From: Planococcus chinensis
Lineage (GTDB): Bacteria > Bacillota > Bacilli > Bacillales_A > Planococcaceae
Direction of reading: 5' to 3'
DNA length: 64,000 nucleotides
NCBI RefSeq assembly: GCF_020071995.1
Contig: NZ_JABWTK010000006.1
Span: 62,001 to 126,000, forward strand
Shown here: piece after piece, positions 1-7,141 of the stretch
Layout: each line of letters begins with the position of its first letter
Position numbering within the stretch: position 1 is the stretch's first letter
Notes under the pieces: generated by a model
The model's input: the letters and a program-made list of their open reading frames with translations, nothing else
Database searches by the model: none
Told to the model about the DNA's origin: nothing
Made by a program: the position numbers and the translations under genes

Positions 1-1
1 A

Positions 2-100
2 TTGATGCTCTACCCAGGGATCATGATACTGCTCGTTGTGATTTCTTTTAATGTAGTTGGTGAATCTTTATCAGAGAAATACGGCATTAAAAAATGGTAG
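2..100 (+). CDS. ABC transporter permease, C-terminal end (partial)
   Basis: The window opens inside a gene. The frame from base 2 gives about 32 residues, a hydrophobic helix followed by a short basic tail ending SEKYGIKKW and a TAG stop. It directly precedes two NikD/NikE-type ATPases, and a C-terminal helix of this kind is usual for the second permease (NikC/OppC) of nickel and peptide importers. The assignment rests mainly on context because the rest of the gene is outside the window. Confidence 0.6.
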   Translation: MMLYPGIMILLVVISFNVVGESLSEKYGIKKW

Positions 101-117
101 TGGAGAGGGATGATTGG

Positions 118-945
118 ATGGACAACCAGCATTACGTACTGCAGGCGAAGGATGTAAATATCTCAGTAAACTCAACTCAAGGAAGGCTGCCCCTCGTTCA
201 TGACCTGCATTTGAGTTTAAAACCCGGAAAAGTTCTGGGACTTGTAGGAGAAAGCGGGAGCGGCAAGACCATTACGTGTATGGCGCTGCTACAACTGTTA
301 AATCCAAAAACCACCCGGATAGGCGGCAGCATCCAGCTCAATGGCCGTGAACTGAATGGGCTGAAGCCTAAAGAAATGCGCAACGTTCTCGGGAAAGAAA
401 TCGGCTATATTATGCAAAATCCCATGAATGCTTTTACGCCCGTTTATACAATCGGCAGCCAATTTGTAGAAACGATCCGCACGCATACACCTCTTACAAA
501 AAAACAGGCGATTGAATTGGCGGTTTCGTCTATGGCCGCAATGGATTTGCAGGAACCCGATCAATTAATGCGGATGTACCCTTTTCAGCTGAGCGGCGGA
601 ATGCTGCAGCGGGTCATGATCGCGATTTCGATGTGCCTGCGTCCATCTGTGCTGATTGCGGATGAACCGACAACCGCACTTGACGTAACAAGCCAAATGC
701 AGGTTCTTTCAGAACTGGACCGGCTTCGAAAAGAATGCGGCACTTCGATCTTGCTGATATCGCACGATTTAGGTGTTATTTCAGCTCTGGCTGACGAAGT
801 GGCAGTGATGCAAAAAGGGCGGATTGTGGAAAAAGCGGATGTCTTCCAATTGTTCGATCAGCCGCAGCATCCCTACACGAAAAAATTGCTGCAGGCCAGA
901 CCTGTGTTGCCGATGGAATACGAACGTGAAAAGCTGGTCATATAA
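118..945 (+). CDS. nikD: Nickel/peptide ABC importer ATPase, NikD-like
   Basis: ATP-hydrolysing subunit of a nickel- or oligopeptide-type importer, acting at the inner face of the membrane. Visible are Walker A GESGSGKT, the Q-loop segment IMQNPMNAFTP, signature LSGGMLQRVMIA, Walker B VLIADEPTTALD and a switch His in ISHDLGV. The Q-loop and LSGGMLQR wording resemble NikD more than OppD. An ATG at 94 overlaps the permease, but GGAGAGGGA sits seven bases before the ATG at 118, so I chose 118 (275 aa). It lies 17 bases after the permease stop and just before a second ATPase, so the genes form one operon. Substrate (Ni, Co-metallophore or peptide) cannot be told from the ATPase. Confidence 0.85.
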   Translation: MDNQHYVLQAKDVNISVNSTQGRLPLVHDLHLSLKPGKVLGLVGESGSGKTITCMALLQLLNPKTTRIGGSIQLNGRELNGLKPKEMRNVLGKEIGYIMQNPMNAFTPVYTIGSQFVETIRTHTPLTKKQAIELAVSSMAAMDLQEPDQLMRMYPFQLSGGMLQRVMIAISMCLRPSVLIADEPTTALDVTSQMQVLSELDRLRKECGTSILLISHDLGVISALADEVAVMQKGRIVEKADVFQLFDQPQHPYTKKLLQARPVLPMEYEREKLVI

Positions 946-979
946 ACTAATTGGCCGATAAAGTGAGATGAGGGACACG

Positions 980-1801
980 ATGAATTTACTAGAAGTGGCA
1001 GGTGTGACGCATACATATGGCTCGTTCCGTTCGTTTCGCCGTAAAGAAAAAGCGGCGCCTGCCCTTTCCGATATATCCCTTTCTATCGGAGAAGGCATGT
1101 GCCTGGGGCTTCTCGGAACAAGCGGAGCCGGCAAAAGTACATTAGGGAAAGTGATTTTGGGTGTTGAAAAACCGACAAAAGGAACAATCCTATTCGAAGG
1201 CAAAGATCTCTATACAATGGAGGCTGCTGCCCGAAGGCATTTTCGCAGGGACCTGCAAGTCGTTTTCCAGGACAGTTTTTCATCGGTGAATCCGAGAATG
1301 ACGGCGGAAAAGATTATCAGTGAGCCACTGGAAAACTATGAGAGACTTTCTCCTTCGGAACTGAAAAGGAATGTGGCGCAATTATTGGAAGTTGTCGGAT
1401 TGCATGCGGAAGACATGAAAAAATTTCCGATGCAATTCAGCGGCGGACAGCTGCAGCGGATCAATATTGCGAGAGCAATTGCCCTAAAGCCGAAGATGCT
1501 CGTTTTGGATGAACCTGTCAGCAGTCTGGATATAGTCACCCAGGCAAATATCTTAACTTTATTGAACGAGTTAAAAGCTAAGTATGGCCTTTCGTATTTG
1601 TTTATTACACACGACATCAGAGCAGCATATTCGGTTTCTGATGCACTTGCAGTAATGGATAAGGGAAGAGTGGTCGAAATGGTTCAAGACAAGGACGAAA
1701 TCTTTTCTTCCGAGCAGCCCATTGTGAAGAAATTGGTGTCTTCTATACTTCCTGAACATCCGCGAAACCGGACGCTATTAAACCGGGAAGTTTTTGTGTA
1801 A
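980..1801 (+). CDS. nikE: Nickel/peptide ABC importer ATPase, NikE-like
   Basis: Second ATPase of the importer, pairing with the preceding NikD-like protein. It has Walker A GTSGAGKS, VVFQDSFSSVNPR (close to the NikE form of the Q-loop), signature FSGGQLQRINIARA, Walker B LVLDEPVSSLD and a switch His in FITHDIRAAY. ATG 980 is preceded by GAGGG at a suitable distance. ATG 968 is the alternative and adds four residues. It is the last gene of the operon and is followed by a strong terminator near 1920. About 273 aa, normal for the family. Confidence 0.85.
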   Translation: MNLLEVAGVTHTYGSFRSFRRKEKAAPALSDISLSIGEGMCLGLLGTSGAGKSTLGKVILGVEKPTKGTILFEGKDLYTMEAAARRHFRRDLQVVFQDSFSSVNPRMTAEKIISEPLENYERLSPSELKRNVAQLLEVVGLHAEDMKKFPMQFSGGQLQRINIARAIALKPKMLVLDEPVSSLDIVTQANILTLLNELKAKYGLSYLFITHDIRAAYSVSDALAVMDKGRVVEMVQDKDEIFSSEQPIVKKLVSSILPEHPRNRTLLNREVFV

Positions 1802-1897
1802 TCAAGATGGGACCATTCAAAGTCATTAAGGCGTTTGGTCAATGAAGTAAAATGCAACTGAAAAGTGTATGGCTGCGAAAAGTGGACATTGCCAATA

Positions 1898-1942
1898 AAC
1901 CGCCGAAGAGAAACAGACTTTGTTTTTCTTCGGCGGTTTTTC
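1898..1942 (+). terminator. Rho-independent terminator after the nik-like operon
   Basis: A perfect 13-bp inverted repeat AAACCGCCGAAGA / TCTTCGGCGGTTT with an AT-rich loop, followed by a T-run. It ends the ABC operon. Confidence 0.9.
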
Positions 1943-2088
1943 CTTTAACTACGGGTAGGAAATAAAAGGAATTATTGGTAATCTAAAATAGTACGAATAT
2001 CCATTAAAAAGAAGTAGATTCAGTACGAAGTACAACGCAATTGCCGAATGGAGCTTAACTAGTCGTTTTTAGTAAAAAGGAGGAACTC

Positions 2089-2274
2089 ATGAAGCAACGC
2101 CTGGAACTTTCAATCATTTATTTTTTTGTGTTAGGCTCGGTTTCGATTTCCAGTATGAAATTCATAGGCCAAACGGCAAAGTCTGTATTTTTTGGAATCG
2201 GCATGGCTGTCTTGATCGTCATTGGAATCATGAACATCTACAAATATATCCAAAAAACCGCTGATAATACTTAA
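2089..2274 (+). CDS. Small membrane protein, unknown
   Basis: 61-residue protein with two hydrophobic segments (about residues 8-25 and 33-52) and a short polar tail. AAAAAGGAGG lies six bases before the ATG, so translation is credible. No family recognised. It heads a run of small genes (2328, 2702, 3214) in the same direction with good ribosome sites, probably one transcript. Confidence 0.65.
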   Translation: MKQRLELSIIYFFVLGSVSISSMKFIGQTAKSVFFGIGMAVLIVIGIMNIYKYIQKTADNT

Positions 2275-2327
2275 GCGAGAGGCATCCAATGCAGATGCAA
2301 GCTAGGCTTTGAAGGAGGGAGGCTGAA

Positions 2328-2528
2328 ATGGAAAGGTTCGAGATGAGTTTTAAGAACAAGCGGGTGCGGATCTGGTTTTCGGTGATTTTGCCAATAAGTG
2401 TCTTGGCAATTCTTTTAACCATTTTTCTTCCTGTCGAACTGCAAATCATACCTACACTGCTCTTATTGTTCACGTTAGTCATCTACTATGCCTGGGTTTT
2501 TATAAGCCAGAGAAAGAATAAAGGCTGA
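2328..2528 (+). CDS. Small two-helix membrane protein, unknown
   Basis: 66 residues: a basic N-terminus with KNKRVR, a hydrophobic segment at about 15-33, a second at 39-58, and a basic tail RKNKG. This is the usual layout of a small hairpin protein with both ends in the cytoplasm. GGAGGGAGG precedes the ATG by about seven bases. The name and function are unknown; neighbours are other unknown small membrane proteins. Confidence 0.65.
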   Translation: MERFEMSFKNKRVRIWFSVILPISVLAILLTIFLPVELQIIPTLLLLFTLVIYYAWVFISQRKNKG

Positions 2529-2570
2529 GCAAGAAAAAGGAGTAGCGCCTAAATCTTCCGAATAGAAAGT

Positions 2571-2663
2571 GTGATTTTAATAAGAAACAAGCTGAAAATA
2601 TTTTTGATTTTCATAATGGGAATAATTGCAAGTTTTATCATATCGTATTTTTTTAGAATCTAA
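2571..2663 (+). CDS. Possible 30-aa single-helix peptide
   Basis: A GTG-started frame gives a 30-residue peptide with a basic start and one hydrophobic helix (IFLIFIMGIIASFIISYFF). The ribosome site is poor, only GAAAG nearby. It fits the neighbouring theme of tiny membrane proteins but may be chance. Confidence 0.25.
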   Translation: MILIRNKLKIFLIFIMGIIASFIISYFFRI

Positions 2664-2701
2664 AAAATGGTGTTTCTTGATAAGCAGGAAGGGAGAATGC
2701 A

Positions 2702-3208
2702 TTGAAGAGGATAGAAGAACAGTTTGGCATCTTGTTTTCCGCGGAGCAAAGCCCTTATTTTCAAGCGCAAGAAGAGCGCCGAATGGTTATCCTGCATCAG
2801 GAGTTAAAAGAATGTGCGGGTTTTATGCAGAGAATCATTACTTTCTTGTTTGAAGAGGATTCACGAATTGATTTGACCTTCCTTAAATCATATATGCCAT
2901 ACGGCTTTAAAAAGCCCCGCTTCTTTGAGAAGCAGGCCTTGCACCAGTCATTTGTTATCCGCAATTGGAAAGAGGAATACTTAGACAGGCAAGAAACCGA
3001 AGCAGTTTTGCATTACGCCACGGTAAAGTCAGTTTCTTCAGTAGAGGTTTTTCAATATGTAAAAGGAATAATAATAGGGAAGCAGCCCTCTTTGATCGCC
3101 TTCTATAATGACCACTACATGCTTGACGTGAACAGCGATGAGGTGGTCATCATTGCAAAAAATAAAGAAGACATCCATGCGCTGCGGAAATTTCTGCAGA
3201 AAGGATAA
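2702..3208 (+). CDS. Hypothetical soluble protein, 168 aa
   Basis: Starts at TTG 2702 with AGGAAGGGA eight bases before it. The protein has no signal peptide or membrane helix and looks cytoplasmic. It is rich in aromatic and charged residues (PYGFKKPRFFEKQ, HYATVKSVSSVEVFQYVKG) and ends in an alternating beta/alpha region. I do not recognise the family. Its stop is five bases before the start of a 59-aa membrane protein, so the two are probably co-translated. Confidence 0.65.
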   Translation: MKRIEEQFGILFSAEQSPYFQAQEERRMVILHQELKECAGFMQRIITFLFEEDSRIDLTFLKSYMPYGFKKPRFFEKQALHQSFVIRNWKEEYLDRQETEAVLHYATVKSVSSVEVFQYVKGIIIGKQPSLIAFYNDHYMLDVNSDEVVIIAKNKEDIHALRKFLQKG

Positions 3209-3213
3209 AACAC

Positions 3214-3393
3214 ATGAAAAATTATCAATTTTATCGTACCGCACTTATTATCTTATTTACTGCAGTCCTAATTTATGAACTAATGACGAAAGGTTTTATC
3301 TTAACTTTAAGTGCGGCCATCCTTTGTACCGTCCTATTAATGGCGATGGATAAGAAAAAGAAGAGCTCGAACAAGGCGGAGAAGCATTCTTAA
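3214..3393 (+). CDS. Small membrane protein, 59 aa, unknown
   Basis: Frame MKNYQFYRTALIILFT... with two hydrophobic stretches (about residues 9-23 and 28-43) and a strongly basic tail DKKKKSSNKAEKHS. AGAAAGGA lies before the ATG, and the gene begins five bases after the preceding stop. Its size and topology match the other small proteins upstream. Function unknown. Confidence 0.6.
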   Translation: MKNYQFYRTALIILFTAVLIYELMTKGFILTLSAAILCTVLLMAMDKKKKSSNKAEKHS

Positions 3394-3428
3394 ATGAAAG
3401 CAAATGAGGATTCGGAGGAGGAAACGCA

Positions 3429-3845
3429 ATGGACGGTCAAAGAAAAAGCTGGAATGGTGCAGCGGCGTTGATAATGCCGAAACATAAGCTGTTAATGATA
3501 AAAGCGAAGGAATCCGGCAAATGGAGCATCCCGTCTGGCGGAATTGAAGAAGGAGAGTCGCCTGAACAGGCTTGCATACGGGAAGTATGGGAAGAAACCG
3601 GCTTTACAGTACAAACGATTGGCTCCATACATACGAAGAAAGCCGTCATTAAAGATTACGACGTCACCACCTCATATTTTCAATGCAAATTAGTGAAAGG
3701 GCAGATAGCGTATCACGATCCGGACGATGCCATCGAAGAAATTGCCTGGAAAACAGATAAAGATCTGTTGCATCTGGACCTTGAATACCCCGAAGACCGG
3801 GAACTCCTGCTGTCCCACTTTAACCGCAAGGCTGTAGAAATGTGA
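3429..3845 (+). CDS. NUDIX hydrolase
   Basis: 138-residue NUDIX protein, expected to hydrolyse a nucleoside diphosphate linked to another group, with Mg. The NUDIX box is complete: GGIEEGESPEQACIREVWEE followed by TGF, with the REVWEE catalytic helix intact. GGAGGAGGAAACGCA precedes the ATG. Substrate cannot be predicted; DNTP or nucleotide-sugar sanitising enzymes of this size are common in Bacillales. A terminator follows. Confidence 0.85.
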   Translation: MDGQRKSWNGAAALIMPKHKLLMIKAKESGKWSIPSGGIEEGESPEQACIREVWEETGFTVQTIGSIHTKKAVIKDYDVTTSYFQCKLVKGQIAYHDPDDAIEEIAWKTDKDLLHLDLEYPEDRELLLSHFNRKAVEM

Positions 3846-3895
3846 TCCTTTTGAAGAACTAGATAAGAAAAACTCACCTATCCTTATCAATCCAA

Positions 3896-3930
3896 CGAGC
3901 CGCTTTAATCAAAGCGGCTCGATTTTTTTA
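3896..3930 (+). terminator. Terminator after NUDIX gene
   Basis: Stem CGAGCCGCTTT / AAAGCGGCTCG with a four-base loop, followed by a T-run. It lies between convergent genes. Confidence 0.9.
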
Positions 3931-3947
3931 TTTAGATATGATGAATT

Positions 3948-5816
3948 TCATATATCTCTGTTCAACATGCGCAGCCCATTCAAAATCACCAGAATCGTGC
4001 TGCCTTCATGGCCGATGACGCCATAAGGAATGGTAATCGACTGCATAAAATTGAGGAATACAAGAACAATAATAACTCCCACTGAAAAGTACATATTCTG
4101 TTTGACGATTTTCTCCATTTTCCGGGCCAAGCGGATGGAGTAAGCGATCCGTGATAAATCGTTTTTCATCAAGATGACATCGGCTGTTTCCAGTGCCACA
4201 TCGGTGCCTTCGCCCATCGCAATGCCGGTCGTAGCGGTTGCCAGTGCAGGCGCGTCGTTAATGCCATCGCCGGTCATGGCCACGAATTCGTAGTCGGTGA
4301 TCAGTTTCTTCAGTTCTTTCACTTTGTCGCCCGGCATACAGCCGCCGACATAGGCATCCACGCCGCTTTCTTCCGCAATGGCTTTAGCTGTTTTCTCGTT
4401 GTCGCCCGTCAGCATAATGCAAAAAATGCCGGCTTCCTGCAATTCGTGAATGGTGCTTTTCGTGTTGTCCCGGATGGTGTCTTTTAAGGCAATTGCTGCC
4501 GCTATGCCTTGGCTGTCCCGGACAAACGTGACGGTTTTGCCTTCATTCGCCAATCGGGTTAATAAGCCCCCATGAAAAGCTTCGGCTTCATCCTCTCCGG
4601 CAAATGCCGGTTTGCCGATTTTAATTTCTTCCCCTTGAATGATCGATTTCAATCCGTTGCCGGGTACGTCCGTAATTTGGAGATTGGCCAGCGGTTCAAT
4701 CTTTTGGGCCGTGATGTATTCCGTAATGGCTTTAGCCAGCGGGTGGTTGGATTGCTTTTCAATTCCTGCAATTTTCTCCATCAATTCCTTAGGAATGAGT
4801 CCTTCGCGCAGAACGAAATCCGTAACTTGCGGCCGGCCGCGTGTTAGAGTCCCAGTCTTGTCAAAAGCGATGGCCCGGACAGAACTCAGATTTTCCAAAT
4901 GGACGCCGCCTTTAAAAATGATGCCGCTTTTAGCACCATTCGATATGGCTGCCAAAGTCGCAGGCATGATGGATGCCACAAGCGCGCAGGGAGAAGCCAC
5001 AACAAGCAGGAGAATCGCCCGGTAAAAAGTGGTGTTCCAGTCCCAGTTGAATAGGTAGTGGGGAAGGAAGAGCATCAGCGCAAAGACCGCGAGCACAACG
5101 TTGACATAGTTTCCTTCAAAACGTTCGATAAATTGCTGGGAAGGCGGTTTTTCACTTTGGGCGGATTGTACGAGATCGATAATCTTTTGGACCAGCGTGT
5201 CAGAATTCGGCTTGGTCATTTCCATCGTGATGGCGCCGCTCAAGTTGACCGTCGATGCGAATAAATAATCAGGCGGATCTTTGGATACAGGAATCGACTC
5301 ACCGCTTATGGTCGATTCATCGACTACGGTATGCCCCTTTACTAACTTGCCATCAGCCGGTATCCGTTCGCCCGGCTTCACAACGAGCTTGTCGCCTGGT
5401 TTCAGCGTTGAAATGCCGACGCGGACTGTTTCTTCCCCTTTCAACAGCCACGCTTCTTCCGGTTGGATTTTCATCAAAGCGGACAACTCATGCCGGCTTT
5501 TGTTGACGGTATAAGTTTCCAAGGCGCCGCTGAGCGAAAAAATGAAAATCAGGATGGCACCTTCTGTCCAATAGCCGATGAGAGAAGCTCCGATAGCAGC
5601 CAGTACCATCAATAGCTCGACATTGGGTTTTCGGTCTTCCAAGGTTTTTTTCAACCCGTACTTTGCTTTGGCATAACCGCCGATGCCAAAGGCAAGCAGA
5701 TAGGTAACGGCCGACAAGCTGGCAACCCCCGAAGTCTCCAGCAGATAAGCGATGACAATTAAAACTCCGGACACCACGGCGGCAATCAGTTCAATATGCG
5801 TTCTCCAGTTTCGCAT
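3948..5816 (-). CDS. pfeT: P1B4-type metal-efflux ATPase (PfeT/ZosA-like)
   Basis: 622-residue P-type ATPase that exports a transition metal. It has the actuator TISGES near residue 169, SPC in transmembrane helix 6 (275-277), phosphorylation site DKTGTLT (Asp319), HP motif SNHPLAKA, GDGINDAPAL, and HEGST in the last helix region (about 603-607). SPC together with HEGST and no N-terminal metal-binding domain is the P1B4 signature, as in B. subtilis PfeT/ZosA and Listeria FrvA, which export ferrous iron. Iron is therefore likely; zinc or cobalt remain possible. GAGGAGGTGCTGT precedes the start. A palindrome at 5878-5899 lies in the divergent promoter region and may be the operator. Confidence 0.88.
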   Translation of the reverse strand: MRNWRTHIELIAAVVSGVLIVIAYLLETSGVASLSAVTYLLAFGIGGYAKAKYGLKKTLEDRKPNVELLMVLAAIGASLIGYWTEGAILIFIFSLSGALETYTVNKSRHELSALMKIQPEEAWLLKGEETVRVGISTLKPGDKLVVKPGERIPADGKLVKGHTVVDESTISGESIPVSKDPPDYLFASTVNLSGAITMEMTKPNSDTLVQKIIDLVQSAQSEKPPSQQFIERFEGNYVNVVLAVFALMLFLPHYLFNWDWNTTFYRAILLLVVASPCALVASIMPATLAAISNGAKSGIIFKGGVHLENLSSVRAIAFDKTGTLTRGRPQVTDFVLREGLIPKELMEKIAGIEKQSNHPLAKAITEYITAQKIEPLANLQITDVPGNGLKSIIQGEEIKIGKPAFAGEDEAEAFHGGLLTRLANEGKTVTFVRDSQGIAAAIALKDTIRDNTKSTIHELQEAGIFCIMLTGDNEKTAKAIAEESGVDAYVGGCMPGDKVKELKKLITDYEFVAMTGDGINDAPALATATTGIAMGEGTDVALETADVILMKNDLSRIAYSIRLARKMEKIVKQNMYFSVGVIIVLVFLNFMQSITIPYGVIGHEGSTILVILNGLRMLNRDI

Positions 5817-5877
5817 ACAGCACCTCCTCGTTTATGATGGTTTTAAGTTCGCGTAAATAGACATCAGCGCTAAAGTG

Positions 5878-5899
5878 TTTTTAATATTCTGATTAAAAA
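5878..5899. promoter_or_regulatory. Inverted repeat in divergent promoter region
   Basis: Perfect 8-bp arms TTTTTAAT and ATTAAAAA around six bases, between the metal ATPase (minus) and the small ORF at 5923 (plus). The position suits an operator controlling both genes. It is not a good PerR or Fur box, so the regulator is unknown. Confidence 0.4.
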
Positions 5900-5922
5900 A
5901 TGTTATGTTCATCTTACTACGA

Positions 5923-6048
5923 ATGAGCATAAAAGATAAGGAGGACTATAACAAATGGCGGGAAGATGCTGCCGAAAAGAAAGGGCGTAAAAGGAAATAT
6001 CCTGTTGCACGAATTGGCAACGGTGGAGTGGAGAAATACAAGCCGTAA
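5923..6048 (+). CDS. Possible 41-aa basic protein divergent from the metal ATPase
   Basis: Frame MSIKDKEDYNKWREDAAEKK..., 41 residues, highly charged and lysine-rich, ending GGVEKYKP. The amino-acid make-up looks coding, and a strong two-way terminator follows within 20 bases. However, no good ribosome site precedes ATG 5923. A strong AAGGAGG lies inside the frame, ahead of a different 11-codon frame at 5955. Function unknown. Confidence 0.4.
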   Translation: MSIKDKEDYNKWREDAAEKKGRKRKYPVARIGNGGVEKYKP

Positions 6049-6065
6049 CGATTATGAAAAATAAA

Positions 6066-6102
6066 AAACAGCGAAGCCACCTAATCGGTGGTTTCGCTGT
6101 TT
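6066..6102. terminator. Bidirectional terminator
   Basis: AAACAGCGAAGCCACC pairs with GGTGGTTTCGCTGTTT (one G-U pair), loop TAATC. It sits between convergent transcription units. Confidence 0.8.
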
Positions 6103-6136
6103 CCTCTATACTATTCATTTTCAAAACCGAAACTGC

Positions 6137-6730
6137 TTAGTGAAGCATGGAAGAATCGGTTGAATCGGTCGTGCTCTTAGATGCGTTACTGCTATCGCCT
6201 TCTTTAGAGCTTGATACTTTATCTTTTACTTGATTTGTTGCGTCTGTCGCTTTTTCTTTCGCCTGTGTCGCGAGTTCAGTCGCTTTTTCTTTAACTTGGG
6301 CGATTTTTCCGCTGCCATCGCTTGAAGAATTGCTGCTGGCCAATTTATCTTTTACCGTTACTTGCAATTCCTTGCCGCTTTTTGGTGCCATTAGAAGGGC
6401 AAGGGTAGATCCAATTGCTGCTCCGCTTAAAAGACCCGCGAAGAAACCGCCGCCGGATTTGCCTTTTGCCGCGTTCGGCTGGCCGCTGATTTTTCCTGCC
6501 CGTTGAAGGCGCTCTTCCACTTCAGCCACAATTTCTTTAACCGAACTGCCGCTGACTTCTACTAAAGAACCTTCAAAGCTCAGGTAATCGTAGCTGTCTG
6601 AGTTCCGCACGACAATTACATCGTAGCGGATTGCGTCTGTTTTCTGATTGACCATATCGGCCTGATACCCTTTTTTCTGTAAAGCTTTTTGAATGTCTGT
6701 AAATGGATGTTCTACTGCAATTCTTACCAT
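6137..6730 (-). CDS. YkuS-like (UPF0180) plus YtxH-like fusion protein
   Basis: 197 residues in three parts. Residues 1-75 (MVRIAVEHPFTDIQKALQKK...) resemble the small YkuS/UPF0180 proteins. Residues about 95-120 (GGGFFAGLLSGAAIGSTLAL then LMAPKSGKEL) are the glycine-rich hydrophobic segment and APKSGKE motif of YtxH-type stress proteins. The rest is an LEA-like amphipathic tail with repeated KEKATELATQAKEKATDATN and a Ser/Thr-rich end. I chose ATG 6730 because it matches the YkuS N-terminus; ATG 6760 would add ten residues. A GTTTAA / GGGAAA pair upstream suggests SigB control. Function unknown; probably an envelope-linked general stress protein. Confidence 0.7.
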   Translation of the reverse strand: MVRIAVEHPFTDIQKALQKKGYQADMVNQKTDAIRYDVIVVRNSDSYDYLSFEGSLVEVSGSSVKEIVAEVEERLQRAGKISGQPNAAKGKSGGGFFAGLLSGAAIGSTLALLMAPKSGKELQVTVKDKLASSNSSSDGSGKIAQVKEKATELATQAKEKATDATNQVKDKVSSSKEGDSSNASKSTTDSTDSSMLH

Positions 6731-6769
6731 ATTACCAACCTGCTTTCTATTTAGAGTCATGACTGTCTT

Positions 6770-6796
6770 TTTCCCTCTTTGACCCCCTTCTTAAAC
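6770..6796 (-). promoter_or_regulatory. Candidate SigB promoter
   Basis: On the minus strand GTTTAA, 15 bases, GGGAAA, against the SigB consensus GTTTAA-N13-15-GGGWAW. It lies 40 bases upstream of a YtxH-like gene, a family that is SigB-controlled in B. subtilis. One mismatch and a spacing at the long end keep this tentative. Confidence 0.35.
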
Positions 6797-6892
6797 ATAA
6801 GGCATGTTTTAAGATAGAAGAGCGGAAAAAGAAACAAAGGGAAAGACAATTCTTTTTCCCGAGTAAACAAATAAGAATTATAAAATTAGTTG

Positions 6893-6921
6893 TTGACTCT
6901 TAGTTGTTTTAATATTATGAT
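6893..6921 (+). promoter_or_regulatory. SigA promoter of the S-box transcript
   Basis: TTGACT, 17 bases, TATGAT, ending 18 bases before the riboswitch. Near-consensus vegetative promoter. Confidence 0.75.
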
Positions 6922-6939
6922 TATTTTAACTTCATACAT

Positions 6940-7046
6940 CTTATCCAGAGAAGCCGAGGGACTGGCCCGTTGACGCTTCAGCAACCTCTGACATTTGTCA
7001 GAAAGGTGCTACTTCCAGCAAGGATTTCATTCTTGGGAGATAAGAG
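6940..7046 (+). ncRNA. SAM riboswitch (S-box)
   Basis: Classic S-box features in order: CTTATCCAGAG, GCCGAGGGACTGGCCCG, TTGACGCTTCAGCAACC, a hairpin, AAGGTGCTA, TTCCAGCAAG and a closing GGGAGATAAGAG strand. Followed by an intrinsic terminator at 7065, as expected for transcription attenuation by S-adenosylmethionine. The controlled gene is the flavin monooxygenase at 7142. Confidence 0.95.
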
Positions 7047-7064
7047 CGGGACGGTAGCTATACT

Positions 7065-7111
7065 TAACCTTCTTTTCTCTTTCCGGGAAAAGAAGGTTAT
7101 TTATTTTTGTC
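7065..7111 (+). terminator. S-box attenuator terminator
   Basis: TAACCTTCTTTTC pairs with GAAAAGAAGGTTA, then a T-rich run. It stands between the riboswitch and the coding region and is the expression platform. Confidence 0.85.
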
Positions 7112-7141
7112 AAAACAACGCAACCAAAGGAGAGGGAAATT

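Noticed and set aside
5878..5899. PerR or Fur box for the metal ATPase
   Set aside because: PerR controls the B. subtilis homologue, but this repeat (TTTTTAAT-N6-ATTAAAAA) does not fit the 7-1-7 PerR or Fur pattern. Kept only as an unassigned inverted repeat.
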